In this document: one piece after another, positions 1-6,380 of the stretch | How the letters are laid out: every line of letters begins with the position of its first letter | How positions within the stretch are numbered: position 1 is the stretch's first letter | Source: Nitrospirota bacterium | GTDB lineage: Bacteria > Nitrospirota > Nitrospiria > JACQBZ01 | DNA length: 7,737 bases | Direction: 5' to 3' | NCBI GenBank assembly: GCA_016198945.1 | Contig: JACQHO010000211.1 | Location: 1-7,737 of the forward strand | Notes under the pieces: generated by a model | Databases searched by the model: none | The model's input: the letters and a program-made list of their open reading frames with translations, nothing else | What the model was told of the DNA's origin: nothing | Position numbers and translations under genes: made by a program

Positions 1-97
1 GAATCACCCGCTGGGCCGTCGTGAGCCTGCCGCGTCGGGCGAGGGCCTCCGTGCGCAATCGCGCCTTTTCATCGTTTAACGTCGTCATAAAGATCAT
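1..97 (-). CDS. Probable 5-formyltetrahydrofolate cyclo-ligase, N-terminal fragment (runs off left edge)
   Basis: Only the first 29 to 32 codons are inside the window, reading leftward with no stop. The peptide contains KARLRTEALARRGRLTTAQR, which fits the family's N-terminal pattern K-x2-LR-x3-L-x-RR-x2-L-x4-R. The family converts 5-formyl-THF to 5,10-methenyl-THF using ATP in the cytosol; its ATP- and folate-binding motifs lie further along and cannot be checked here. Two in-frame ATG codons compete, at 97 and at 88. A weak GGA about 10 nt upstream favours 97, while the homologous region begins after 88. A good promoter at 117-146 gives this gene its own short leader, so it is probably not just the tail of the upstream operon. 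The family call rests on a short helix and other basic N-terminal helices could mimic it. Confidence 0.55.
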   Translation of the reverse strand, partial: MIFMTTLNDEKARLRTEALARRGRLTTAQRVI

Positions 98-116
98 CGG
101 TGATAAATCCGTGGAT

Positions 117-146
117 AGGATATCAATCTGGTTGTTGGGATGTCAA
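117..146 (-). promoter_or_regulatory. Sigma70-type promoter for the left-edge gene
   Basis: On the minus strand a perfect -35 box TTGACA (146-141) is followed after 18 bp by TATCCT (122-117), which matches 4 of 6 bases of TATAAT. Initiation would fall near position 110, leaving a leader of about 12 nt to the ATG at 97 or about 21 nt to the ATG at 88. The -35 box starts 5 nt after the end of the hairpin at 152-179, so an upstream transcript could end where this one begins. This is inferred from sequence only. Confidence 0.5.
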
Positions 147-151
147 GAAAC

Positions 152-179
152 GTAGGGGCGTACAGCCGTACGCCCCTAC
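152..179. repeat. Perfect palindrome copy 1 (GTAGGGGCGTAC arms), possible weak terminator
   Basis: The 12-base arm GTAGGGGCGTAC (152-163) is separated by 4 bases (AGCC) from its exact complement (168-179). It shares this arm with the hairpin at 649-688, so the two look like members of one dispersed palindromic family (REP-like or small MITE-like). It lies 16 bp past the stop of the small lipoprotein gene and just before the promoter of the next gene. On the minus strand the stem is followed by GTTTCTT, a poor U-tract, so termination is possible but not convincing. On the plus strand the stem is followed by AAAAACAA, which is not terminator-like. Confidence 0.8.
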
Positions 180-195
180 AAAAACAATGATGTCC

Positions 196-624
196 CTATG
201 GTTTAATCAAAAACTCCCGGTAGCCGGTGCTGTTGTCGGCCCTCGTCACCGTCACGCGATACAAGACATCCGTCTGTAAATCGGGCTCGGGACTCCCAGC
301 CGCAGGCTCAAAGGTATTGGCTTGAGAGATGCCGTGCGTCACGGGGGACTGGATAACATCCAGTCCGGGATTATTAGACTGCAATTCCCAGACCGATTCA
401 CTGGGGTCTACCCGCGCCACCCTTACATTTGCAGCCGTGGTATCACTGCCTTCCGACCAGGTATAGATCGGCCTGGATACGGGGTCGCCGCACGAAATAT
501 GGACTGAGATCAGACCGGTGGCCGCGCCCTCTTGAATACAGGTATCGACATTTTTATCCTCTCCACAGCCGATCAAAAGAAAAGAACCGACCACAAAGAG
601 ACCGATGAATCTAACCACTCGCAC
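196..624 (-). CDS. Small lipoprotein of unknown function
   Basis: The product is 142 aa. Residues 1-19 form a lipoprotein signal peptide with basic residues R2 and R5, a hydrophobic core and lipobox LIGC, giving lipid attachment at Cys20. The mature part (about 122 aa) has two further cysteines, C29 and C45, that could form a disulfide. Its alternating polar/hydrophobic segments (PIYTWS, VRVARVD, SVWEL, VLYRVTVTRAD, REFLI) suggest a single beta-sandwich domain, but I do not recognise a family. I chose GTG at 624 because AGAGG (631-635) sits 6 nt upstream; an in-frame TTG at 630 abuts that Shine-Dalgarno and is unlikely. The gene follows the outer-membrane protein gene and is bracketed by two related palindromes. 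An envelope role, perhaps beside the barrel protein, is inference from position only. Confidence 0.8.
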   Translation of the reverse strand: MRVVRFIGLFVVGSFLLIGCGEDKNVDTCIQEGAATGLISVHISCGDPVSRPIYTWSEGSDTTAANVRVARVDPSESVWELQSNNPGLDVIQSPVTHGISQANTFEPAAGSPEPDLQTDVLYRVTVTRADNSTGYREFLIKP

Positions 625-648
625 GAACAACCTCTTTTCCGATTAATC

Positions 649-688
649 GTAGGGGCGTACGGTCCGCCTGAGGCGGATACGCCCCTAC
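649..688. repeat. Compound palindrome copy 2 (GTAGGGGCGTA arms plus inner TCCGCC stem)
   Basis: The outer arms are GTAGGGGCGTA (649-659) and its exact complement (678-688). Inside them is a second perfect stem, TCCGCC (663-668) with GGCGGA (672-677), closed by a 3-base loop, and with a 3-base bulge (660-662) on one side. In total 17 bp can pair. Its left 13 bases from 648 are identical to those of the copy at 151-163; the difference is the inserted inner stem. It fills most of the gap between the barrel gene's stop (696) and the Shine-Dalgarno of the small lipoprotein gene (631-635), so in mRNA it would form a strong intercistronic hairpin. No U-run follows on the minus strand. Confidence 0.8.
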
Positions 689-695
689 TGGAGCA

Positions 696-1772
696 TCAGA
701 ACCCGATCGAAAACTGAAAGATATGCCGACGGTCCGGGATCTGGCCGGCGTAGGCCCCGATCTCTTCGATATAATAGGCATAGCTCAGATTCAAAATCCA
801 GAGATCCACGCCGAAACCGAAGCTTGGATAGCCCTGGTTCAATCCGGCGCGGAGCGCCAGAATCACGGGCAGTTTGTATTCAACGCCGAGATGGAGGCGC
901 TTGGCCAGGTCGTTGTCTTTTCCCAATTGGTTTGTCAGATCCACAATATCAAAAGCCACCAGTAACTTTCCGAAACCCAGGGGCGGATGCACGGCCGCGC
1001 CGAGACTCACGATCTGCTCCAGCGTGCCGGCATCCCCTAAATCCACATCCGCGATGTTCTGGAGGGCGAGCCCGACCGAGGGGTCCAGGAAGAGCGGAAA
1101 ATTATAAATCGCTCCGAGATCAATTCCCACCCCCGTCCCCTTCTCAAAATCGTCCGTGTCGACTCCATCCTCTCGAACCAAGTCGAGCGTGCTGTATTCC
1201 TGATCGAGAAACCGCCGATTGATGAATTTCCCGGTAGCCCCGACCTGTAGTTTTTTGTCCATGAAAGCGTAAGCGCCCGATACGAGCAACGCGATATCGT
1301 AGCCTGCGCGGATATTCAAGGTGTTGGGTCCGAGCGGGTTGTGCACCTCGCCGTCAAACGAGGCCTGGCCCAGCACGCCGACCCCGAAGTTGTGAAATGT
1401 CGCGCTGGGAAACAGCCCGGTCCTCAGATGAAGATGCTTGCCGAACCATTTCTCCAACAGATCGGCTGCGAGCTGGGCCTGCTCGGTATCGGTGTTCGCA
1501 TCCGACACATCGCTCAGGTCCTTGAAAAAATCGAGCGTGTCTTTGCTGACCTCAAAATAAGGGTTTAGAATATCCACGCCGCCCAAGCCCTCGATCTTAT
1601 TCAGCCCCGCCGGATTGTAGAACATCGCATTCTCATCATCCGCCACGGCCGTGAAGGCTCCGCCCATTCCGAGCGGCCGTATGCCCTTGTAGAAGACCGG
1701 CAACTCCTCACCCCACGCCGCGCCGGAAGACAAAACCATCAACATCACCAAAGGGATTGTCCAGATTCTCAT
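696..1772 (-). CDS. Outer-membrane beta-barrel protein, UPF0164/PorV/FadL-like
   Basis: The product is 358 aa, predicted to be an outer-membrane barrel. A Sec signal peptide occupies residues 1-21 (R2, hydrophobic core, AWG before E22). Residues 32-57 carry the hallmark of this group, with RPLGMGGAF at 32-40 and NPAGL at 53-57, as in UPF0164, PorV and FadL-related barrels. The rest alternates barrel-strand and loop sequence and ends in HIFQFSIGF, a typical C-terminal beta-signal with terminal Phe. I chose ATG at 1772 because AGGAG (1780-1784) lies 7 nt upstream; in-frame ATG 1787 and GTG 1799 overlap or precede that site and would put a polar extension before the signal peptide. It lies 45 bp after the TPR lipoprotein gene. 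Substrate is unknown: fatty-acid transport (FadL-like) or protein-secretion support (PorV-like) cannot be separated here. Confidence 0.8.
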   Translation of the reverse strand: MRIWTIPLVMLMVLSSGAAWGEELPVFYKGIRPLGMGGAFTAVADDENAMFYNPAGLNKIEGLGGVDILNPYFEVSKDTLDFFKDLSDVSDANTDTEQAQLAADLLEKWFGKHLHLRTGLFPSATFHNFGVGVLGQASFDGEVHNPLGPNTLNIRAGYDIALLVSGAYAFMDKKLQVGATGKFINRRFLDQEYSTLDLVREDGVDTDDFEKGTGVGIDLGAIYNFPLFLDPSVGLALQNIADVDLGDAGTLEQIVSLGAAVHPPLGFGKLLVAFDIVDLTNQLGKDNDLAKRLHLGVEYKLPVILALRAGLNQGYPSFGFGVDLWILNLSYAYYIEEIGAYAGQIPDRRHIFQFSIGF

Positions 1773-1779
1773 AAAGATT

Positions 1780-1784
1780 CTCCT
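1780..1784 (-). promoter_or_regulatory. Shine-Dalgarno site that fixes the start of the barrel gene
   Basis: AGGAG on the minus strand, 7 nt before ATG 1772. It overlaps none of the chosen coding sequence but would lie inside the gene if GTG 1799 or ATG 1787 were used, which argues against those longer starts. Confidence 0.7.
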
Positions 1785-1817
1785 CATCGAATGATTCACC
1801 GTGCGTGCAGAAATCGT

Positions 1818-2618
1818 TTATTGGATTGTAAATCCCTGGTCGTCGAGATATTGCTGCAACTCGGCTGCGGTAAGCGTATCGTCGAGATCGCCGTCCAAAC
1901 CATTCAGGCTTTGATGAAGCTCGGAAATCGCCTCAGCCAGGTCGCTGTCCACCACGACCGTCCCGCCGATGATGCTGTTGGAGCAGGTGATCCCCCTATC
2001 GGCGTCACGAAGGGCGTCCCCGACGACGCCGGCCACGGCCGGGGTGATATCTCCCGTCAAGATCACGGCGGTCGCCAGATTTTGGAGTGTGGTGACGGCC
2101 ATGACGCCCCGAATCGTATAGATGATCGCCTGGTTGAAGGCGGCATCGGGGTTATAGGCAAAGGGGGCCGGGTTACATCCCGTGGTGGGAGGCAAGGAGG
2201 TATCGGTTAAAAAGGAGATCGCCGTTGTCGTATCGGCGTCCCAGGTGGCTGAAACGAGTGTGACCGCGGCATCCGCGATCGCCTTGAATAGATTGAACTG
2301 GTCGGCCGTATCGCCGGAGGCGACAAAGTCGGCGCCGATCCGGATCAATTCCGTAACGTCAAAACCGGCCCGACAGGCGTAGGCCGCGGCCAGTTTGATC
2401 CGCATGTCCACGTCGTTCCGGTCGTTATTGAAACCCGCGGTAAAACCGTTGATCGCGGTCTGGCAATCGCCGCGGTCCAGCGCGATCTGGGCCTCCTGGA
2501 CTTTCGCCTCGATTGAATTTTCGTCCGCCAGACTTCCGAAAAAATTATTGTGGTCGCCGCAGCCGGACAGTCCGACCACCATGGCCAGTGCCGCCCAGCT
2601 TGTTTGCCGTATTCGCAT
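1818..2618 (-). CDS. TPR-containing lipoprotein with C-terminal EF-hand-like loop
   Basis: The product is 266 aa. The signal peptide ends in lipobox LSGC, with lipidation at Cys20. Residues about 37-84 read like a tetratricopeptide repeat pair of helices (QEAQIALDRGDCQTAINGF, then a D-rich turn and LAAAYACRAGFD). The middle, 100-220, is Ala/Thr-rich and mostly helical. Residues 242-253 place D242, D244, D246, T248, T250 and E253 at positions 1, 3, 5, 7, 9 and 12 of an EF-hand calcium loop, although position 6 is Asp rather than Gly. Four cysteines besides C20 (C52, C82, C148, C212) could pair in the periplasm. GGAGG (2624-2628) lies 5 nt before the ATG, a strong ribosome site. The gene starts 26 bp after the HD-GYP stop. 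A scaffold or assembly partner for the adjacent barrel is inference; no exact family was recognised. Confidence 0.8.
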   Translation of the reverse strand: MRIRQTSWAALAMVVGLSGCGDHNNFFGSLADENSIEAKVQEAQIALDRGDCQTAINGFTAGFNNDRNDVDMRIKLAAAYACRAGFDVTELIRIGADFVASGDTADQFNLFKAIADAAVTLVSATWDADTTTAISFLTDTSLPPTTGCNPAPFAYNPDAAFNQAIIYTIRGVMAVTTLQNLATAVILTGDITPAVAGVVGDALRDADRGITCSNSIIGGTVVVDSDLAEAISELHQSLNGLDGDLDDTLTAAELQQYLDDQGFTIQ

Positions 2619-2623
2619 TGAAT

Positions 2624-2628
2624 CCTCC
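2624..2628 (-). promoter_or_regulatory. Strong Shine-Dalgarno of the TPR lipoprotein gene
   Basis: GGAGG within AAAAAGGAGG on the minus strand, 5 nt before ATG 2618. It is the best ribosome site in the window and contrasts with the upstream genes, whose starts depend on overlaps. Confidence 0.7.
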
Positions 2629-2644
2629 TTTTTGAATATTGATC

Positions 2645-4348
2645 TTATGATGTCGGACGACGCTCGATCGTCACGCTGAGGTCGCCGGCCTGGTAGGCGC
2701 GGACGAACGCCTCGACCACGTTTCCATCAAACTGGGTGCCGGCCATTTTTTGGAGCTCATCCAAAGCCGTCTGAACCGAAAGCCCCTTCCGGTACGGACG
2801 GTCGGTCGTCATCGCATCGAAACAATCCGCGGCGGCAATGATCCGGGCGATCAGCGGAATCTGATCGCCCTTCAGTCCTTCGGGATAACCGGTGCCGTCG
2901 TATTCCTCATGATGGTGCATGATCCCGGGGACGATCTTGCGGAGCTGTTTCACGTGATCCACGATCTTCGGCCCGATCGTAGTGTGCTCTTCCATCCGCC
3001 GACGCTCATGATCCTCCAGCTTGCCGGGTTTTCGGAGAATACTGTCTTCGATTCCGATCTTTCCGATATCGTGAAGCAGCGCGGCCAGTTTCAGATTGTC
3101 AAACTCCGGAGCCGGGAGGGCCAAGTGTTTACCCATGGCCGTGGAATAGGCCAGAACCCGGCGCGTGTGGCCCGCGGTGTAGGCGTCCTTCGCCTCGATG
3201 GCATCGCCCAGCGCCTCGGCCGTCCCGAAAAAAGCCTCCTGCAGCTCTTTATAGAGGTTTGCATTGTCCACCGCGATCGCCACCTGGTCCGCCAGGCTCT
3301 GGAACTCTTCGAGGTCCCATTTGGAAAAGGGCTGCGCGCCTAATTTGTTGATCGCCTGAAGCACGCCGATGATTTTGTCACGGATCTTGACCGGAACACA
3401 GATCATGTTGCGCGTCACAAACGCACTCTTATCATCGGCCCTCCTCGCAAACCGCGGATCCTTCTGCGCATCCGCCACGATCACCGGCTCGCCCGTTTTA
3501 GCGACCCAGCCGGCGATGCCCTCTCCTATTTTGAGCCGGATTTCCTTGACCCGCTCGCCGCGGTCGCCCAGCGCCACCTCAAAATACAACTCCTGGGCCG
3601 CCTCATCAATGAGGAGCAAGGATCCCACCTCGGCTTCCATCAACTGCGTGGCGGCCTCCATTGCGCGCTTCTTCACCTCTTTTTCGTCCAGCGTCGAGTT
3701 GAGCAGTCGGCTGATTTCCTTCAGCGTCTTGAGTTTTCGGACCTTGCCGTCGTATTTCTCGAACAGCCGTGCGTTCTCGATCACGGTGGCGACCTGGACC
3801 GCGATCGCATCCAAGAGATTGAGATCCTCCCGTCCGAAGGGTTTCCGGTCTTTTTTATTCAAGACTTCCACGACCCCCAGAACACGGCGCGCGATCTTCA
3901 GCGGGACGCAAAGCATGTTCTGCGTCGCCACGCCGATTTCCCGGCCGAACTCCTTTTTGATCAGGCGGTCATGATTGGCGTCGCCCGTAAAATAGCTGTG
4001 GCCGGTCCGGGCCACCCAGCCCGCAATCCCTTCTCCCATCCGAATCCGCTTGCCCACCAATCCCTCGGAACCTTTTCCCCTGCAGGCCGCGAAAATTAGG
4101 TCTTTTGTCACCTCATCCATCAGCAGAATCGACCCGGCCCGGGTCCGGGTCAGTTTTAAAATCACGCCGAGGTAATGGTCGTAAAGCCGGTCGAGCGGCT
4201 GCGCCTCCAGGGACATCCGGCTGATCCCTTGAAGCACCTCCCGCTTGGCACGCTCGATCTGAAGTTCACGCCGCAGTCTCAGAACGGACTTCGACTGATC
4301 GGTGCTCCGCCGGCCTCTTAACGCCCGTCTTTTGATCGTCGTTCTCAT
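2645..4348 (-). CDS. GAF-GAF-HD-GYP protein, predicted cyclic di-GMP phosphodiesterase
   Basis: The product is 567 aa, with no membrane segment, so cytosolic. A basic, coiled-coil-prone N-terminus (about 1-45) leads into GAF1 (about 48-192), a helical linker, GAF2 (about 215-365) and an HD-GYP domain (about 370-555). The GAFs are clear tandem copies: both have GEGIAGWVA and an NK-x5-F-x3-DL segment (N164/K165/F171/D175 and N334/K335/F341/D345). The HD-GYP motifs are complete: H394, H426-D427 in HDIGK with K430, H455, H479-H480, D484-G-T-G-Y-P and D508. The family hydrolyses c-di-GMP to pGpG or GMP at a metal centre. GAF domains normally gate output by binding a small ligand, unknown here. The ATG overlaps the trpA stop (ATGA) with no obvious Shine-Dalgarno, so translation should be coupled to trpA. 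No link to tryptophan is shown by the protein itself. Confidence 0.93.
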   Translation of the reverse strand: MRTTIKRRALRGRRSTDQSKSVLRLRRELQIERAKREVLQGISRMSLEAQPLDRLYDHYLGVILKLTRTRAGSILLMDEVTKDLIFAACRGKGSEGLVGKRIRMGEGIAGWVARTGHSYFTGDANHDRLIKKEFGREIGVATQNMLCVPLKIARRVLGVVEVLNKKDRKPFGREDLNLLDAIAVQVATVIENARLFEKYDGKVRKLKTLKEISRLLNSTLDEKEVKKRAMEAATQLMEAEVGSLLLIDEAAQELYFEVALGDRGERVKEIRLKIGEGIAGWVAKTGEPVIVADAQKDPRFARRADDKSAFVTRNMICVPVKIRDKIIGVLQAINKLGAQPFSKWDLEEFQSLADQVAIAVDNANLYKELQEAFFGTAEALGDAIEAKDAYTAGHTRRVLAYSTAMGKHLALPAPEFDNLKLAALLHDIGKIGIEDSILRKPGKLEDHERRRMEEHTTIGPKIVDHVKQLRKIVPGIMHHHEEYDGTGYPEGLKGDQIPLIARIIAAADCFDAMTTDRPYRKGLSVQTALDELQKMAGTQFDGNVVEAFVRAYQAGDLSVTIERRPTS

Positions 4349-5184
4349 GAATGCGCCGCAATGGGCTTGGAGGGGCGCCGGGCGCGCCCGCCCGTCACGG
4401 CCCGCTTCAACTGTTTCACGAACTCCGCGACGACGGCCGGGAGATCCGGATCCTCCATATGCTGCTCAATCAGCCGCACGATCGCGCTGCCCACAATTAC
4501 GCCGTCCGCCATCCCGGCCAGGGTTGCCGCCTGATCGGGCGTCGAGACTCCGAAGCCGACCGCGACCTGTTTGTCCGTCATTCGCCGGACGGCCGACAGC
4601 CTGTTTTTGACATCGGAATAATCGCTTAAAGACGCGCCCGTGATTCCCGTCAGGGAGACATAATAGAGAAACCCCTGCGTCTGACCGGACAGAAACCTCA
4701 ACCGGCCGGACGGCGTGGTGGGCGCGGCCAGCAAAATCCAGTCCAGCCCGGTCCGACGGCTTCGATCCAGCACGGTCTGTCCTTCTTCCGGCGGCAGATC
4801 CGGAATGATCAAACCGTCCACCCCGCATGCCTCGGCTTCCTTAAACAACTTCTCGACGCCGAACTTGAGGACCGGATTATAGTAGGTCATCAGGACCAAC
4901 GGGATTTCGCTTTTCTTCCGGATGTCGGCCGCCAGTCTTAAAACGTCCTTGAGGGCCGTCTTCCATTTCAGCGCCCGAAGACCGGCCCGCTGAATGACGG
5001 GGCCGTCCGCGATCGGGTCGGAGAACGGGACGCCCAGCTCGATGATATCCGCGCCGGCCTGCTCCATCGCCACCACCAGTTCCTCCGTGCGTTCAAGATA
5101 GGGATCGCCGGCCATGATATACGGGATCAGGGCCTTTTCTTTTTTCGCGCGCAATCGCTGAAATGTCTGGTCGATACGGTTCAT
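4345..5184 (-). CDS. trpA: Tryptophan synthase alpha subunit
   Basis: The product is 279 aa. TrpA cleaves indole-3-glycerol phosphate to indole and glyceraldehyde-3-phosphate, and passes indole to TrpB through the tunnel of the alpha2-beta2 complex. The catalytic acids E49 (in IIELGVPFSDP) and D60 (in IADGP) fall at the same positions as in the E. coli enzyme, and Y175 in LYYVSLTGITGA also matches. The phosphate-binding segment VGFGVSTPDQA (208-218) and VGSAIV (231-236) are present. It is about 10 residues longer than the E. coli protein; the extra is a basic C-terminal tail, GGRARRPSKPIAAHS. The ATG overlaps the trpB stop by 4 nt (ATGA, 5181-5184), and its own stop overlaps the HD-GYP start by 4 nt. 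Confidence 0.98.
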   Translation of the reverse strand: MNRIDQTFQRLRAKKEKALIPYIMAGDPYLERTEELVVAMEQAGADIIELGVPFSDPIADGPVIQRAGLRALKWKTALKDVLRLAADIRKKSEIPLVLMTYYNPVLKFGVEKLFKEAEACGVDGLIIPDLPPEEGQTVLDRSRRTGLDWILLAAPTTPSGRLRFLSGQTQGFLYYVSLTGITGASLSDYSDVKNRLSAVRRMTDKQVAVGFGVSTPDQAATLAGMADGVIVGSAIVRLIEQHMEDPDLPAVVAEFVKQLKRAVTGGRARRPSKPIAAHS

Positions 5185-6380
5185 AATTTCACGCCCCGTA
5201 TTTTGGCGACTTGCATAACGTCCTTGTCGCCGCGGCCGGAAAGATTGACGATGATCACCCGGGATCGCTTCATGCGCGGGGCCAGTTTCACAACATGGGC
5301 CACCGCATGGGCCGATTCCAGCGCCGGCATGATGCCCTCCACGCGGCTCAATAAATCGAACGCGGACATCGCTTCGTCATCCTTCGCATGGGTAAAATGG
5401 ATCCGGCCGCGATCATAATAATAGCTGTGCTCCGGACCGACGGCGGCATAGTCCAGCCCGGCCGAGACGGAATGGGTCAGCCGGATCTGACCGTCGTCAT
5501 CCTGAAGCAAATAGGTCATCGTCCCGTGAAGCACCCCGACCGAGCCCTCGGCGAAACGCGCGGCATGCTTCCCGCTTTCGATTCCGTGGCCGCCGGCCTC
5601 CACCCCGATCATCTCGACGGATCGGTCGGACAGGAACGGATAGAACAGCCCCATCGCATTGCTGCCGCCTCCGACACAGGCCACGAGACAGTCCGGCAGG
5701 CGTCCCTCCGCTTTTTGAATCTGCCGGCGGGTTTCCGTCCCGATGACGGATTGGAAGTCGCGGATCATCACCGGAAAGGGATGCGGCCCGAGCACCGAGC
5801 CCAGAATGTAATGGGTCGTCCGCACATTCGTCGTCCAGTCCCGCATCGCCTCGCTGATCGCATCCTTGAGCGTCCGGCTCCCGGAATCCACCGGCGTCAC
5901 CTTCGCCCCCATCAACCGCATCCGGTAGACATTGAGCGACTGGCGCTCCATATCCTCCGTGCCCATGTAAACCTCGCACTCCAGCCCGAAGGCCGCCGCA
6001 ACCGTGGCGACGGCCACGCCGTGCTGCCCCGCGCCGGTTTCGGCGATCACGCGGCGCTTGCCCATCCGCTGTGTGAGCAGGGCCTGGCCGATCGTATTAT
6101 TGATCTTGTGCGCGCCGGTGTGACAGAGGTCCTCCCGCTTCAGATAGATCTTCGCGCCGCCGAGTTTTTTTGTTAACCGTCCGGCATAATAGAGCGCCGT
6201 GGGCCGGCCCGCAAAATCCTTAAGATATCCTTTAAGATGTTTCTGGAACCTTTGATCTTCCTTGCAGGCCTCGTACTGCTTTTCAAGCTCGGTGAGGGCC
6301 GGCATCAGTGTTTCCGGGGCAAAGCGTCCCCCATAAAGTCCGAAATGGCCTCTCTGGTCCGGTAATTTTGTCATTTTCAT
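5181..6380 (-). CDS. trpB: Tryptophan synthase beta subunit (TrpB1 type)
   Basis: The product is 399 aa. It is the PLP enzyme that condenses indole with L-serine to give tryptophan, working with TrpA. The Schiff-base lysine is K92 in HTGAHKINN. E114 in ETGAGQHG and D310 in GLDYAAVGPEH correspond to E. coli E109 and D305, with a constant offset of 5. GGGSNA (237-242) binds the PLP phosphate, and SGRGDKD (381-387) is the conserved C-terminal motif. Length and motifs are those of the TrpA-dependent TrpB1 class rather than TrpB2. Two starts are possible: ATG 6380, which overlaps the trpF stop as ATGA, and ATG 6374, which has an AGG 7 nt upstream. I kept the first; the difference is two residues. 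Confidence 0.98.
   Translation of the reverse strand: MKMTKLPDQRGHFGLYGGRFAPETLMPALTELEKQYEACKEDQRFQKHLKGYLKDFAGRPTALYYAGRLTKKLGGAKIYLKREDLCHTGAHKINNTIGQALLTQRMGKRRVIAETGAGQHGVAVATVAAAFGLECEVYMGTEDMERQSLNVYRMRLMGAKVTPVDSGSRTLKDAISEAMRDWTTNVRTTHYILGSVLGPHPFPVMIRDFQSVIGTETRRQIQKAEGRLPDCLVACVGGGSNAMGLFYPFLSDRSVEMIGVEAGGHGIESGKHAARFAEGSVGVLHGTMTYLLQDDDGQIRLTHSVSAGLDYAAVGPEHSYYYDRGRIHFTHAKDDEAMSAFDLLSRVEGIMPALESAHAVAHVVKLAPRMKRSRVIIVNLSGRGDKDVMQVAKIRGVKL

Noticed and set aside
625..630. TTG at 630 as start of the small lipoprotein
   Set aside because: It directly abuts the AGAGG, leaving no spacing; GTG 624 has 6 nt and gives a better signal peptide.
649..688. Intrinsic terminator between the barrel and small lipoprotein genes
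   Set aside because: The stem is strong but is followed on the minus strand by GATTAATCGG, with no run of T.
1773..1799. Longer N-terminus for the barrel protein (GTG 1799 or ATG 1787)
   Set aside because: The AGGAG at 1780-1784 would lie inside the coding sequence, and the extra residues would precede an otherwise well-formed signal peptide.
2750..3974. Plus-strand open frames opposite the GAF-GAF-HD-GYP gene (197 and 201 codons)
   Set aside because: Antisense to conserved GAF and HD-GYP motifs; compositionally biased translations with no domain signal.
5388..6176. Plus-strand open frame of 262 codons opposite trpB
   Set aside because: It is fully antisense to a trpB frame with intact catalytic motifs. 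The translation is rich in Arg, His and Pro with no recognisable domain, as expected from the complement of GC-rich codons.
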